64,000 bases of DNA from Sphagnum magellanicum (lineage: Eukaryota; Streptophyta; Sphagnopsida; Sphagnales; Sphagnaceae). The stretch lies in assembly GCA_021904315.1 (NCBI GenBank), contig CM038916.1:930001-994000 (forward strand). The letters run 5' to 3'. The position numbers and the translations under genes are program-made. Positions within the stretch are counted from its first letter, which is position 1. Each line of letters opens with the position of its first letter. Positions 1 through 11,788 of this stretch are shown piece by piece. The notes beneath the pieces were generated by a model, which had not been told where the DNA came from, made no database searches, and saw only the letters and a list, made by a program, of their open reading frames with translations.

Positions 1-664
1 CCTCGAGCAGCGCCTCAGATTTTAACTCTGGGTTTTCTGCATTTGTGAGGATGGAGATTTCTCAATTCTTATGAGAGATATTTCTGCATTTGCACTGCAA
101 ATAGAGGGCTTTCAGGTTTGGTAAAGGACTGAACAAAAGCACTTGTGTTCTTGCAAAACTGGAATCCCAAAGACATCTATCTAACTAGCTATCTAGCTAC
201 CTACCTTGGTGTGTGTGTGTGTGTGTGTGTAACTGGGCTAAAGAATTGTGTTCTGGTGTGATGGGATTTTGCAGGTTATGGAAATTGTACATATCCAGCC
301 AGGTAATTACATGTTCTTTGCTGATGATGTACATGAAAGATTGAGGGTCTGTTCATGATTTGTGAGCTTTAGTGGTTGGTAGTCTTAACTTGAGTTTTGC
401 GAATTGCGGGTGCTTATTTCAATCTCTGGGAAATACCTTTTTGTGCAGCACCCAACTGGTAGCTGAGACGACGGTGTCTGGATCTTCATTGCTTCTTCAA
501 ACTGGAGTACTCCATCTCATTTCTTCAATGCTTCTGGTGTTGCTGATGCTGAACCTGAGATGGACTTGGATGTTGTGAATATTTTAAGACACAATGAATG
601 TTTGCAGAAACAGATAACCTGCATTCCTGGACAAAGGCACCTTGTGAAACTGACTGTAGATTGA
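1..664 (+). CDS. Possible 3' end of an unidentified gene (partial, three putative exons)
   Basis: Three short open stretches can be joined with consistent phase: 3-44 (14 codons, donor GTGAGG), 275-302 (acceptor TTGCAG, donor GTAATT, ends in phase 1) and 468-664 (acceptor TGAG, 65 codons including TGA at 662-664). The last stretch reads like ordinary soluble protein, acidic in the middle (ADAEPEMDLDVV) and ending HLVKLTVD. I do not recognise the family. The 468 acceptor has a poor polypyrimidine tract, and the open stretches are short enough to occur by chance, so this is a weak model. If real, the gene enters from the left edge and converges on the ARID-HMG gene on the other strand, about 1.7 kb away. 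Confidence 0.25.
209..230. repeat. (GT)11 microsatellite
   Basis: Perfect alternating GT run of 22 bases, seen directly. It lies in the putative intron between the first two exon-like stretches at the left edge. Confidence 0.95.
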
Positions 665-2371
665 GTTGCCCTCCTGTATGTACTACCTGGAGCTAGCTAG
701 CCAGCTCAAGGATTCCAACAGTAGTCAAACAACAAAAGCATTTTCAAATGTGCTTTGCCAGTGTAGCTAGCACACAGAAGTCTAAAAGAATTTTTTGTGC
801 AAGTAATTCTTGTCATATCAAAGAATCCAACTAGAAGAGGATGCAATTGGATTCCTCTGTAACTGTTGATCACTCATGCCATTCTTCCCTCTCTTATCTG
901 ACAGCAATACAGACCAATTTTGGTATTTCACATCCCTAGGCCTTCTTGAAAATCTGGAATAGCAATTCCTGATCACCCCCAATCATCAAAGTGGTGGTCT
1001 GACGCTTTGTGAGTGATGCTTGTATTGGTTATGGTTGCACTTATTCTTGTCATGTTGCCTTCAAAGTTTTGCTCTGGAGTTTATTTCTCTGCACTCTCAT
1101 CTTGTAGAAACGCACTTCTGCACCTTCAATTTGGCTCTGACTCAAGAAATTCTAGCAGATGGTTCAAAATCAAATTGGAATTAGGTCAGGAACTCAAACA
1201 AAAAGAAATAAATCTCAACAATTTTTCCATTTAATGATAGTAGTGTTACTTTATATGCCCTTCAGTTCTTTCAAGTTGCAGTACTAAGGATATGATAAGA
1301 AATGGGTGAGAAAAAGTGCTGTCAGTTGAAGGACAAAATGAAGTTTAGGCTGTCTTGCATGAGATTGCAAAGGAATGTGAAATCCCCTATAACTGAGCTA
1401 CCATAGTTCTGGCTATACACCATTCTTAATCACTCGAGGCGTGCAGTTTTACACATGTAGTGCAGTACTAGTTATGAACGATGTGCAATCACACACATGG
1501 CTTCAGCTGTATAATGTATGGTGCACAAAAATTGTAGACGATGATAAAAAGAGTAGGATTAACTCTTTTGTATTTTTGCAATCATCCACAATACAACTAC
1601 TTGAACAGTCAACATACATTAAGCTACTTGTCCAGTCTTCTTGTGCAGGGAAATCAGGTGGAAAGAGACAATTGAATGCAGCAATGTAAACAGCACAAGT
1701 TATGTCATGCTCACTCAAATCCTGCAAAACTATCAACCAGAACCAAACTAACTATTTTATCCTTTTATGGAGTGCAAACTACATACATAACTCACACAAT
1801 ATGCTGCACAAGGCTGCAGGTCCAGGTAGCAGTGTAGAAGATCTACATTCTATCATGAGGCAGACACACTACAAAATAGTTGCATCTAACAACTGTATAC
1901 ATGAAGTCAACATGAAACTCCCTGCACAGGACTCACAATGATGATAGAAGCACATTCACAATCTCAAGCTATCTCCCAACAGAGACCTGAAAATCAATTT
2001 AAATATCCACAGTCAATCAAAATATCTAGCATGTTTTCCAGTGTATCTTCAAATATCTTCCAATGAGAAAAGCCTTGGGCCCCGTAAGTCTAATCTGCAA
2101 AATAAAATCTCTACATGTTTTGAGGAGTGCAGACAATCTTTGAAGGGGAACTCATTTCCCATATAAACAAAATGATCACCAAGTTTGCTTGGTGTCTCTG
2201 CCACCTGGTTAGCTCTAGCAAAGTTTAATGAAGAGGCAGAGGGAGAAAACACCAGCAGGATCTGACATACAGAGGGGGCCGAGGTCTTCTGAGACTCACC
2301 TCACCAGAAATAGATGGAAAAGAAATGTTTGAAAAGTATGAGGAAAATAACTATGAGTAACTAAGCCTCTG
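665..2371. other. Convergent intergenic region / 3' flank
   Basis: No convincing gene was seen. Short ORFs on both strands lack family similarity and splice support. The segment nearest 2371 probably includes the 3' UTR of the minus-strand ARID-HMG gene. Confidence 0.5.
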
Positions 2372-5300
2372 TTAGCCATTCACGCCCTGATCAGAAATCC
2401 CTTCTGAATCCTCATTTCCATCAAAGCTTTCCTGTTCTGGAGTGACATAGGGTGATCCTGGCAAGTCATGCGCAGGAGAATCCTGATGTTCAGATACAGC
2501 AGCAGAGCTCAAGTGTGGCTCCAGAGGCAAAGTCCCAAAAGTTTCTTCTAGCTTTGCCACCATGGTATCAAGTTGCTGGTCACAGATGTCCTCTAGGGTC
2601 TCCTCTGGTTGCTTTTCATCCTTCCCAACATCCAGCTCATGTGGTACAGAGTCTGCAGGTATAACTCCATCGCTAATTTTCAGCAATTCCTGATATTCCT
2701 GCATCTCTTTCTGGAACCTCTCCTTGTCTTTCACAGCTTGATCTTGATATGGCTGCAGAGTAATCAACAATTTTCCTTTGTTCAAAAGTAGGTCTGAGGC
2801 CTGAGAAGAAAGTCATCTCTGACCATACCCTTCTACATTACAGCAGTAAAAACCTAATTGGCCTTTAAACCCAATATCAATGATGACTCACTCCTAACAC
2901 CATGTTAAAAAATAGCTTCAATGAAAACACAGTGCTGCATTCTTCCAGCAATTAATAGGAAAGTTCACCTATGAACAATTAGTCTTCACTGTAGCTGTCA
3001 AAAGATTATTAAAAGAAAACACTGCTGGCTCCCACCTGGCATTAGAGGAAAAAAAGGGACAATGGACATCTGAACATATCCATCAGAGGCAGAACAATTT
3101 CACAATTACACTTCAAAGATAATATGACAAGAATCTGTGCGACCATTACCTTATGAATCTCACTCATAAAGTAATGATTGCACAGATAATCTGTACAAAT
3201 GGTTATACAAATACTTGTATCCTGAGTTTCTGTTGCATTTCTGGAGGATCCAGGACAACTCAGTTATGATGTTGGGCAGCACTCAAGAGGCATGAACCAG
3301 ATACACAAGAATACACACGAACCAGATACTTACAATTTTCTCCTCCTCTGTGAGCCTGTTCCAGGCATCCCCTATCATGCGGCCAAGCTCTCTCTCTCTG
3401 TCAGGATGCAATGCTTTCAATTTCAGGTGCTGCTCCCCAAAGAAAAAATTGTAGCTAGACCGATTAGAGCGTGGTGCATTTGGGTCTTTTTTTCTTTTTA
3501 TACGTTTCCGCCCTGAGCTCTGAACAGTTGCTATCTTTCTGCTAGGCATTTGTGAGTCTGCACCAAATGTTCCTGCATAGTTGGGCACGTTGGCATGTTG
3601 CAAGCCCCTATGGCCTTGTGGCAAGTGATATAGCACCCCTCTCAGCTTCTCTGTGCCCATCATGATGCTTACAAGGTAGCCATGCTCAAACTTGCCTTCA
3701 ATTGCACCTGTCACCACTTGCCCAATTGACAGTGATGGATCTACCGCTGCAAATTACCACACCAAAACAACAAATTCCCCTTGTAATTTCATGAACTGTT
3801 GCACAGAAACTTCACATTGCCCCTCTCAAGGAACTAAAAAGTTTTGATTTCATGCTGGAAACACCTCTTTTCAAGGGTAAATAAAATCACAGACAAGGCA
3901 GCACTGGAGCTCGTGAACCAAATAGTAGAGGATATCAAAAGACCTGGGAGCATTTGAATTGGTAGAAGTTTCCTCTTCCTAGTCTTCACTGTGTCAGACC
4001 CCACTGCTGATAGTGGCTGTACCTTCAAAGGACTTGGCCCCGGCAAGGCAGCTTCAAAAACCAACATATCAAACCATGTTAATATCATCTTTTTGGGCCA
4101 AAGCACGACTCCTGTGCACCTGGCTAGATCCACACATTGCCAACAGAGTATCCTACCAGCCTCATGTCCTTCTGCACAATTTGCAGTTGATTGAAATTGT
4201 TTCATATGTACAAAATATAATCTATGAAATTGCAGTGAAAATCCACACCAATGCTTGAAGGTAACCATTGTATTAGCTCCAGCAAAACCAGAAGTAAAAT
4301 GATGACCAAAAATGCCATTTGAACCTCACAAATGTCACTCACAATGTATCAGACCCTCACCTCCCTCACCTCTGTCATGAACAGCAGTGACTAACTGCCA
4401 TGACTCCCCACTGACTTCATCACCTCCTGACAGCCAATGTTGATGAGTATATGACACTCTACCCATATTTTGGCAAATAAGAACATGAAAATCTTTATCC
4501 TGAGTTTCTATCACATTTCAGGATGCCAAAAGGAGACTCATTCGTAAGGGATGTTAATAAAATAGTCTGCCATTATGGGGCATGGATATGGTGACATACT
4601 TGGAGGTAGGACCAAGGACTCAGATAGAGTTGGAGTTCGGAGAATTCTCTTCTGCACAAGTTTCCCAGCAGCCAGCCCCACTTTTGAAAGGGAATGTGCC
4701 GTTGGATCCTTCATCACACTCATGGGGCTTGGTCCTGGCAAGGCAACTTCCAAACCAAAACAAAAAACGGTATTAGAACATTTCTCCCAATGTGAAAACA
4801 GCTTAGCTCATGCAACTGACTATGTATCTTTGCCATACCATTCACTAATGTACTTTGAACCATGACAGCAACTGTCTTATAATGTCCCAAATATTGTTTG
4901 CAAGTATGTTCCATCAGGCAGTTTTAACTTACTTGGAGGTGGGACCAGATGGCCCTGGGTTCCAAAATAATAGACTTGTTCATAGTGATGAAGGATCCCC
5001 ATGTAGTATTTGCGCAAAACATATGCAGCACTGCTGGTTGTATGAGGAAAATTGAAGGCAGCTGTAAGCTCTTTCCATTTTCTGTCCTTGATTACCTGCA
5101 ATGAGAGCCACAACTCAATATCTAGCCCACATTCAAAAATGAACATGTGAAACAACTGAGGTTTTAGCCACCACCATGATCAATGTTCCAAAAACACCCC
5201 ACAATTGCTCTATTGCAAAGCCATATCAGCAAACCAACGGGCAATCTGGCACAATCAACCAACCTAGAAGGAAGAGACTAAAGAAAAAACACCTGCTGGG

Positions 5301-6903
5301 AGCCACCCCTCGATGTGACTTCAGAATAGAGAAAGTGCAAGTCAAGGGGCTTGCCTCCTATTTTTGGTATCCTGCACCACCCATAAAGAGCACATCACCC
5401 CAACCTATAATCACAGGAGACACAAGAAAAAGAGATTGCTGAATGCAGTAACTGGTCTCTTGAGTATCTGCAGATAGCAGAATGACCATAACACCATTAA
5501 ACATAAAGCCTATCTTTAGGACATAAACTGACTGATTGGCTTATGGAATGTTATGCACCTCCCTAACAAATGGAAATACAAAACAATGGGCGTTGGATGC
5601 CTCTGTGAACACAAAACTTGCAGGCCAGTCATGCAGTTATCATCATTCCTCTTTCATCACTATAAACCACTACGTAAGTCTCCAAAGGCCACTACACACA
5701 TGCAACAACACAACTGGAGCACTGAGGCCAACATTCTATAAGGATGGAAAACAACAGAAAGTTTCCAAATTCCTAATTGTAGTATCTCCATGGTTTCTGA
5801 GCCATGCTCACCCTTCAAGACTATCTCGGAAGCTCTGAGGCTCTTGAGGCTTTCCCTTTCTCCACTTCTTTCTGCACTATTCCAGAATTTGCAGTCAATA
5901 GTGACTCAAGTAAAACAGGCAAAGTCAAAATGTAGAAAAAGACATTCAATGAACTTCAACACTAGATATAACAGCAATTGAGTCTTACATATCATAAGCA
6001 ACATGTTCATCATTCCACATGAATTAAATGTGCTCACATGTGCAACTATTGCAAAAGCGATATTCACCACAGGGACTCAATTCATCAAGTGCAAGGTAGT
6101 TGGACACAACACACTGTGGAATCAGCTAAGAGCCCTACACCAGAGCATTTTCTAGTTCACTCACACCAACATGTGTCTCACTCACATAAGAACCACTTGA
6201 ATTCTCCAGTTGAGAGAGACTGGCTTCCAATCAGAAATGTCATCTTTAAGTTTTCAGGTCATGTAACATAAGCAAGTTGTAACACTGGAAGAGCCTGAAA
6301 ACGTCTAGGCTGAGGAGCACATAACTATACAAGAAAAAATGCCACCATCCATAACCCTAAAACCTGAACCCTAAACCAGGAAAGAGATGCTGACTCTCTG
6401 CTTGGTGGGTTTTTTCACCTAAGCACAATGCACCCTGGTATTATGGCACATTCTGACCTCTCACTATTGCCAACAACTGGAACAGAATGTAGTAGATGCG
6501 CCCATAGGGAAGGGACAAGGTTTGGAGTATTGGGATACAGAGAAAAGACGGCCAATTGATCACGCTCCATAGAGTTTTTAAAAAAATTCTCTGCAGGAGA
6601 AAAGATAACTTACATGAGCAGTTTAGTGCCAAGAGCGGTGTGGAATTTGTCGAGAGTGTCCAAGAAGAGCTCCTTGCTGGCCACCACTTCTTCATGCCTG
6701 GCCAACGGCGCGGGGTAAAGGGCGCTTAATGGCACAGTGTTGTCCACAACGCCTCCAAGCATCATCGCGCTACCTAACTCGCCTGGAGAAGAAGCAGCCA
6801 TAATAGCCGCACCATCACCACCATTCTGCTCCGGATGCAGACCTTCCTGATATACTTCTTGGTCTTCTCCTCCTGCGGAGGCCACTGACAGCTCCGCCTG
6901 CAT
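2372..6903 (-). CDS. ARID plus HMG-box DNA-binding protein (plant HMGB9/10/11/15 type)
   Basis: Nuclear architectural or transcription-factor-like protein of the plant ARID-HMG family. Seven exons, read right to left: 6614-6903, 5293-5371, 4933-5095, 4600-4746, 3944-4051, 3334-3746, 2372-2752. They total 1581 nt (526 aa plus TAA) and all phases agree. The ARID (about residues 72-168) spans exons 1-3: FLDTLDKFHTALGTKL, then IGGKPLDLHFLYSEVTSRGG, then VLRKYYMGILHHYE. The central region has the conserved GxxEGKFEHGYLV block (about 277-288) seen between the two domains in this family. A basic stretch GRKRIKRKKD (342-351) precedes the HMG box (about 352-425), which is split between exons 6 and 7. 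The C-terminal tail is acidic. The start was set at 6903 (MQAEL); an in-frame upstream ATG at 7107 exists but its extension looks like 5' UTR. Most donors are GTAAGT-like; exon 5 uses a weaker GTCTTT. The protein is somewhat longer than the Arabidopsis members I recall (about 450 aa or less), mainly in the linker. Confidence 0.9.
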
Positions 6904-7230
6904 TGCAGCTCTCCTCAGCCCCGCAAGCACAAAAAACAGTTTCCAGGTCTCGCAATAACAACTGCGTACGCTCGCGCAATGGCCTCTCCTTCCGCGCGTG
7001 TGTAGGTATTGGTCTTGTGCGGAGGGAGAGCTCAGCAAAGCAGAGCGAGCGCCAGAACGAGCGCCAAACCCTAGGGAGTTTTGCGTTCGCAGTGCGGGAA
7101 GGTCCACTTACGCGAAAGAAACGAGTTTTGGTGGCCCGGGTGGAACGAACCGGACCTGAACAATAACCGGATCTTGGGTTTGGTTCCACTTTAACGTGTC
7201 CTAATTTGGTTGTTTGGGGCTTAATCAATT
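6904..7230 (-). promoter_or_regulatory. 5' UTR and promoter region of the ARID-HMG gene, with telo-box-like AAACCCTAG
   Basis: This segment is visibly more GC-rich than its surroundings, as is common around plant housekeeping promoters. AAACCCTAG lies at 7066-7074 about 165 bp upstream of the chosen ATG; such telo-boxes are known in plant growth-related promoters. No TATA box was identified. The extent is inferred from base composition only. Confidence 0.35.
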
Positions 7231-7305
7231 TTGTGATGTTGCTCAAGTGGTGATCATAAATAAGAATATTTAGCCAAATTTGGTGATATTCTTCAGCAAA
7301 CTTTC
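7229..7305 (+). repeat. Dispersed repeat, inverted copy at 39226-39292
   Basis: Contains GATGTTGCTCAAGTGG followed by a GATCATnAATAAG-like stretch and a TTTAGCCAA block. The reverse complement of 39226-39292 shows the same order of blocks with a few mismatches. Its identity as an element is unknown. Confidence 0.6.
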
Positions 7306-10258
7306 ATGTCGTAGGCAGTTGTGACCATTTTTTGGAAAAGTTTCTAGATTTTTTAAAAAATTGGGGAATTTTTAATAAAAACTTAGTGAATTTGTAACAT
7401 AATATTCCTTTTAAAAATATTTTTGACAGACAAGAATTTGCCACCAAAAAAAACAATCACTGGAACTTTGGGGTGGCTATTAGCACAGGTCTGAAAAACA
7501 TACTTTATGTGAAGTCGCTTCTAGAAGTATGGGTACCAAGTTCTTATTATTTATTAATGGTGCAATTTTTTTTAATTTTCTTTTCGGGAAGATGAAAGTG
7601 GGCCGTTCTTTACGAAATGACTGTAACCTATAACAAGGAGAGTCCACATCTCAAAAAATGAAATTGGTGCATTTGACCATCTAGAGATATTATTCAAAAA
7701 GTTTTAAGGAGGACAAGAGGAGCAGTGATTTTTTATTATTTTTGTGTGGTGAATTTTTGCCATTTTGCTTAAAAAGAAGATTCCTGAGCAACATGGACGA
7801 GGGAACTTTTTGAAAAAATTTCAAAAAAATCGTCGCGTTTCAAGGAAGAGCATTATGAAATTGCCAAGATTTTTCAAGGATTTGAGAGGGAACTTTTTGA
7901 AACATTCTCAAAAACATCATCACATTTCAACGAAGAACATTATGAAATTGCAAAGATTTTTCTAGGATTTGGGCATATTTCAAGCTTTCTTCTTTTGAAA
8001 TTGTCACATTTAGCTACTAGGTTCTAGTGGTTCTCATTTGGCTAAATCCTCTTGTGACTGATTGGCACTTTTGGAGCAACATGAGAATATTGGAAAAACA
8101 AAAAACACTGAAGTGAAGGGTTCTGAAAGGCAAATATTTGTTCAATAGAATTACATTCATAATTTTTGTCATAAGGCAAAAGTAGTTGAATATAGAAACT
8201 TCCAAGCCTCCTTCTGCAAAGAAACTACCCTAGGACCTTTTCAAGTTCGAAAATAATTAAATTATATTTGAAAATGTTGAATTTTTGAAAAATAAAATAA
8301 TTATTCAATACCCAATTGCCAAACCTGAAAAGGTACTATGGCACCAAATACCAACAAATCTTCCATTTTCAAAGGTTAAGAAAATTACTCACAATATTAA
8401 AAGTATCAGTTCATGTGTTCTTTCAAATTGCAACAATATTGTAATAATTAAAACTCTCTAATCAAGAGTACACTTGCAAAGGTTTCCTAATCACAGAATT
8501 TGTATTCTTCTTCATTCTTGTCTTGATCAAGTAAAATAAGTATTTGTTTATAGGTGTAAGGTCACTCCCACTACCAAACAACAGGCATAAGATCTGTCCT
8601 CTTTTCTAAAGGACCTTGGCATACACGAATATGAAGTGCACTCCAAATACACTTAGAAATTATTCCCATGTGATTTAAGATGATTTAAAGAGTTTTTGTT
8701 CACATGTTTCAAGTTTGATAGCAATGAGGTATAAAATTCTTTACTTGTTAGGAGCAGCTCCACTCATACCTCCTATTTGCGCACGCAGTAATGTTTATCA
8801 CAACCAACATGGTGTATAATCATTTGTTTTCCAATCAGACAAAGAATAGATGTGCACAAGAATATGATTATCTTTCGTGCAGAGGAAGATGATTTTGATG
8901 GTCCTCACATGTTTATCCCACATTAAGCAAATGGCATTGTGTCATGGCTTTCTTACATGGTACTACAGATTGCAAAGTTTTGTGGAATGTAGAACATCAT
9001 ATAGAGACAAAATTGCAGAGACTTTTAACAGCAACACTCACTGGATTATAAATCCTATCAAAACACTGATTTTATCTTTTGAGCTTGCACCAAATCTCAC
9101 ATCCAAAGAGAATAAACAAAAAAACCCAAGGTCATCAAATTTACCAATAAACACAGTTCCAATAAAGTGTTTTAGAACTATGGAGCATCATACTGAAATT
9201 AGGATGAGCTCAGAAGAAGCCAACATGGGTACACAAAGTAGTCAATACTAGTGGGGTATATTCATCTGTGCCAACTTCTTCATCTTGCAGAGGAGACTGT
9301 TAAGCACAGCCCACAATGGATCAGCTTCCAAAACCAACAACAAATCTCTTCAACTACAATTCACAGATCATCTTGGCTACATGGTGTGAATTTCTGCACT
9401 TGATCAAGATTCTTGGAGTAGAATGGCTTTGTCTGCTCTGCATGCCCTGCAATAATGTTTCCCTCCCCATTTGCTTTGTATTATTAGAACTGTCCAGTTT
9501 TGGATCTTTCACACACAGATATGGAAATCAGATTTAGAGTCTAATAGGCAGTAATGTAATTGACCCTAATACCACCAGAGCAGAAATCAATTTTTCAACA
9601 GGATCAAATCTTCTCTGAAAATGAACTTGAATTCTGAAGGAAGACGATGGGTGTGCGTCTAACAGACATTGTACAACATGACCTGAAGGAGATGGAATCA
9701 AATCAGCCTGATGGTGGCTTCATGAGAAGCTAGCAATAATATCATGTCGTAGATGGTGTGAGTCAATCTGATACCTGGTCCACTCTTACAAGGTCTGCTG
9801 GCTTTGTCCAACTTCTCCCTGGGTGTCTTTTGCAGAGAGGGAGTTCCCTTCTCTACCCCTTCCTTGTTGAGGATCCGTTGCATGGCTTGGTCATTCATAT
9901 TGGGTCCTAACATTCTGGCACTCCTTTTAGTGGCACTTACGGCAAGCTTCTGGACACCAAAAATACAGACTCACTTGTATTATATTCTTGCTCACTTTGT
10001 ATTGCTAACTTTGATCAGCTTCTTTAGAAAGTTAGAATGTCAGGGTATAGCGACTATGCGGCTACATGAAGATCTGTGGTGAGAGAAGATGAGGGAGAAA
10101 ATCAGAAGCTCCTCTGCATATCCTATGGCAAGTGGCTATGCCTAAATTGTACACTTTTGATACCAGAGGTGGAGCCACATGGTGTGCATTTGGGTTACCA
10201 ATTTGTACTACTGGTGTTGCATGCACCGCCTTCCCTGTGATTAAACAACTCCCTCCTT
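7306..10258. other. Intergenic, AT-rich, no gene recognised
   Basis: Aside from the 87-bp tandem duplication listed separately, no family-level similarity or splice-consistent exon chain was seen. ORFs at 8877-9251 (+) and 9698-9913 (-) have no recognisable motif. The segment 8750-10150 is less AT-rich than its flanks and may be a decayed repeat. Confidence 0.4.
7801..7974 (+). repeat. Two-copy tandem duplication, 87-bp period
   Basis: GGGAACTTTTTGAAA begins at 7801 and again at 7888. Both units continue through CATTATGAAATTG and AAGATTTTTC blocks with moderate divergence. The period is a multiple of three, so an ORF runs through both units, but no protein family is recognisable and I do not call a gene. 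Confidence 0.8.
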
Positions 10259-10266
10259 GTCTGCAC

Positions 10267-10785
10267 CAGTGTTGGCCTGTTATTGATTTTTTTTTTCCAT
10301 GACTGCCGGGTAGGTTTTTTTAAAAATAAAATATTTAAATATTTAAAATTTTTTAAAAATTTAATAAAATTGGGTGCCAGTTAGGTTATCATATCAAAAA
10401 GATGGGTGCTGGTTACTAGGATATCAATATTTTTGGATAATAAACATATGTTAGGCATATTAAGGGTAAGTTATCAAATAACCAACTGATAATCATTGGT
10501 AATCTTGTCGATTATAAGGTTTTTTACAAGATTATAATTAAAATTATTGTTTGCTATTTTGGTTTTTAATTGTAAAAATGTTTAGTGTTTTAGGGTTCAT
10601 AACTTACCTAGATGATCTAACTAAGTCAAGTCCAGGGAGATCATTAGATTTTGAAAATTCAATTGGTGATTAGATTATTAACTGGTTATCAAAAAAAATC
10701 AATAACCGGCTAGTAGGTTATTAATAACCTACCTGATAACCGAGCTCTGATAACCGGGACAAAACTCAATAACCGGCCAACATTG
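10267..10785. mobile_element. Non-autonomous hAT-like element (MITE), 519 bp
   Basis: Terminal inverted repeats are visible: the left end reads CAGTGTTGGCCTGTTATTGA, and the reverse complement of the right end reads CAATGTTGGCCGGTTATTGA. The flanking 8 bp are GTCTGCAC (10259-10266) and GTCTGGAG (10786-10793), six of eight identical, which fits the 8-bp target duplication of hAT elements. The interior is very AT-rich with repeated AACCGG-type motifs and no ORF. Superfamily assignment rests on the CAGTG-type terminus and duplication length. Confidence 0.65.
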
Positions 10786-11788
10786 GTCTGGAGTCTGCAC
10801 CTTGTCTAAGTGGTGACCTGAGCAACTAAGATTTGCTGTTGCAACTTGGCAGAGACTTGGCAGCTGTTGAAAAGTGGACAATTTAAAGAACTACAACTGG
10901 TCTTGGTCCATGGTTTCTCCAAGACATATGGCAAAGCACAATTTATTCAAGCAGGCAAGGCACTGATTCAATCAGGGAGTTTTCCTAGCTTGAACCGTGC
11001 TAGAGAGTGGTCCAGCAGGGGCATCTTCGGGCTCCAAGCAAGTCCTTGTGTGAGTCCATTGACATTCTGGGAGTTCTCCTAGAGATCCAGCCAGCTAGGG
11101 CCAATTCCAGTTCCTACCAACTTTCCATGGGCAAAGGCATTGACATTCAGGGAGTTCTCCCAGCTTTAACTGTACTAAAGAGCAGGCCATCTAGGGCCGC
11201 TTCTGGCTCCTAGCAAGTCCATGGGTGCCTATGGGCACAATAGGAGTTGGAATTGGCCCTAGTGATCTCACTCTCTAGTGTTAAGCTAGTGAATCCAAAT
11301 AAATGTAGGCATTTGTATAGAATTTGCCTAGCTGGTCAATTCAGCCGCCACCCAGGCTAGATCTGTCTGGGTAGGCCAAATCAGCCACTCAAGCAGATTG
11401 AGCGCAATTCAAGGGTCCAAAAAACAGCCTGAAAAGCCAAGCTTGACTTTAACGTACTATGAAACAAGTCCAGTATGGGAGCACAATGAGGTTGGTAGGT
11501 AGCAGTATTTTTATTTTTATTTTGCAAAATTTCACCATTTTGGTGACAAGAAAAAAATGGGCCTGGAACTTCTGCAAAGGATGGTTACTCTTGGACCAAT
11601 GGAGTTCCCTGGTCCAAGAATAACAGTTTCTCACTCCTTGCTTCCCATCTGAATCATGTTCTCTACCCTCAATTCACATTACAAGTGCATCTCACTGCAC
11701 AAAACCTGGAATCAGCATATGGCTGCCTGTCCCACCTAGTGGCCTTGGGTGAACCAGCACCCACACTGCAACCATGGTAAAAACCCGT
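10786..11788 (+). repeat. 1-kb dispersed repeat, copy 1 (direct copy at 43070-44050)
   Basis: The stretch from GTCTGCACCTTGTC to ACCATGGTAAAAACCC matches 43070-44050 in the same orientation at roughly 85-90% by eye, with one insertion of about 55 bp in the second copy. Similarity stops abruptly at 11788. It is less AT-rich than the surroundings. It could be a solo LTR or another non-coding element; termini and target duplication could not be fixed. Confidence 0.75.

Noticed and set aside
6353-6377. Telomere-like CCCTAAA motifs
   Set aside because: Only two imperfect units inside intron 1 of the ARID-HMG gene; too short to call an interstitial telomere.
5372-6613. Additional ARID exons in the long first intron
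   Set aside because: Exons 1-3 already give a continuous ARID with matching phases; nothing else in this interval resembles the domain.
6904-7107. N-terminal extension of the ARID-HMG protein starting at ATG 7107
   Set aside because: The frame is open, but the translated text is Arg/Ser/Cys-rich and unlike the family; 5' UTR is more likely.
8877-9251. 124-aa plus-strand ORF
   Set aside because: No motif and no similarity to known families; consistent with a chance ORF.
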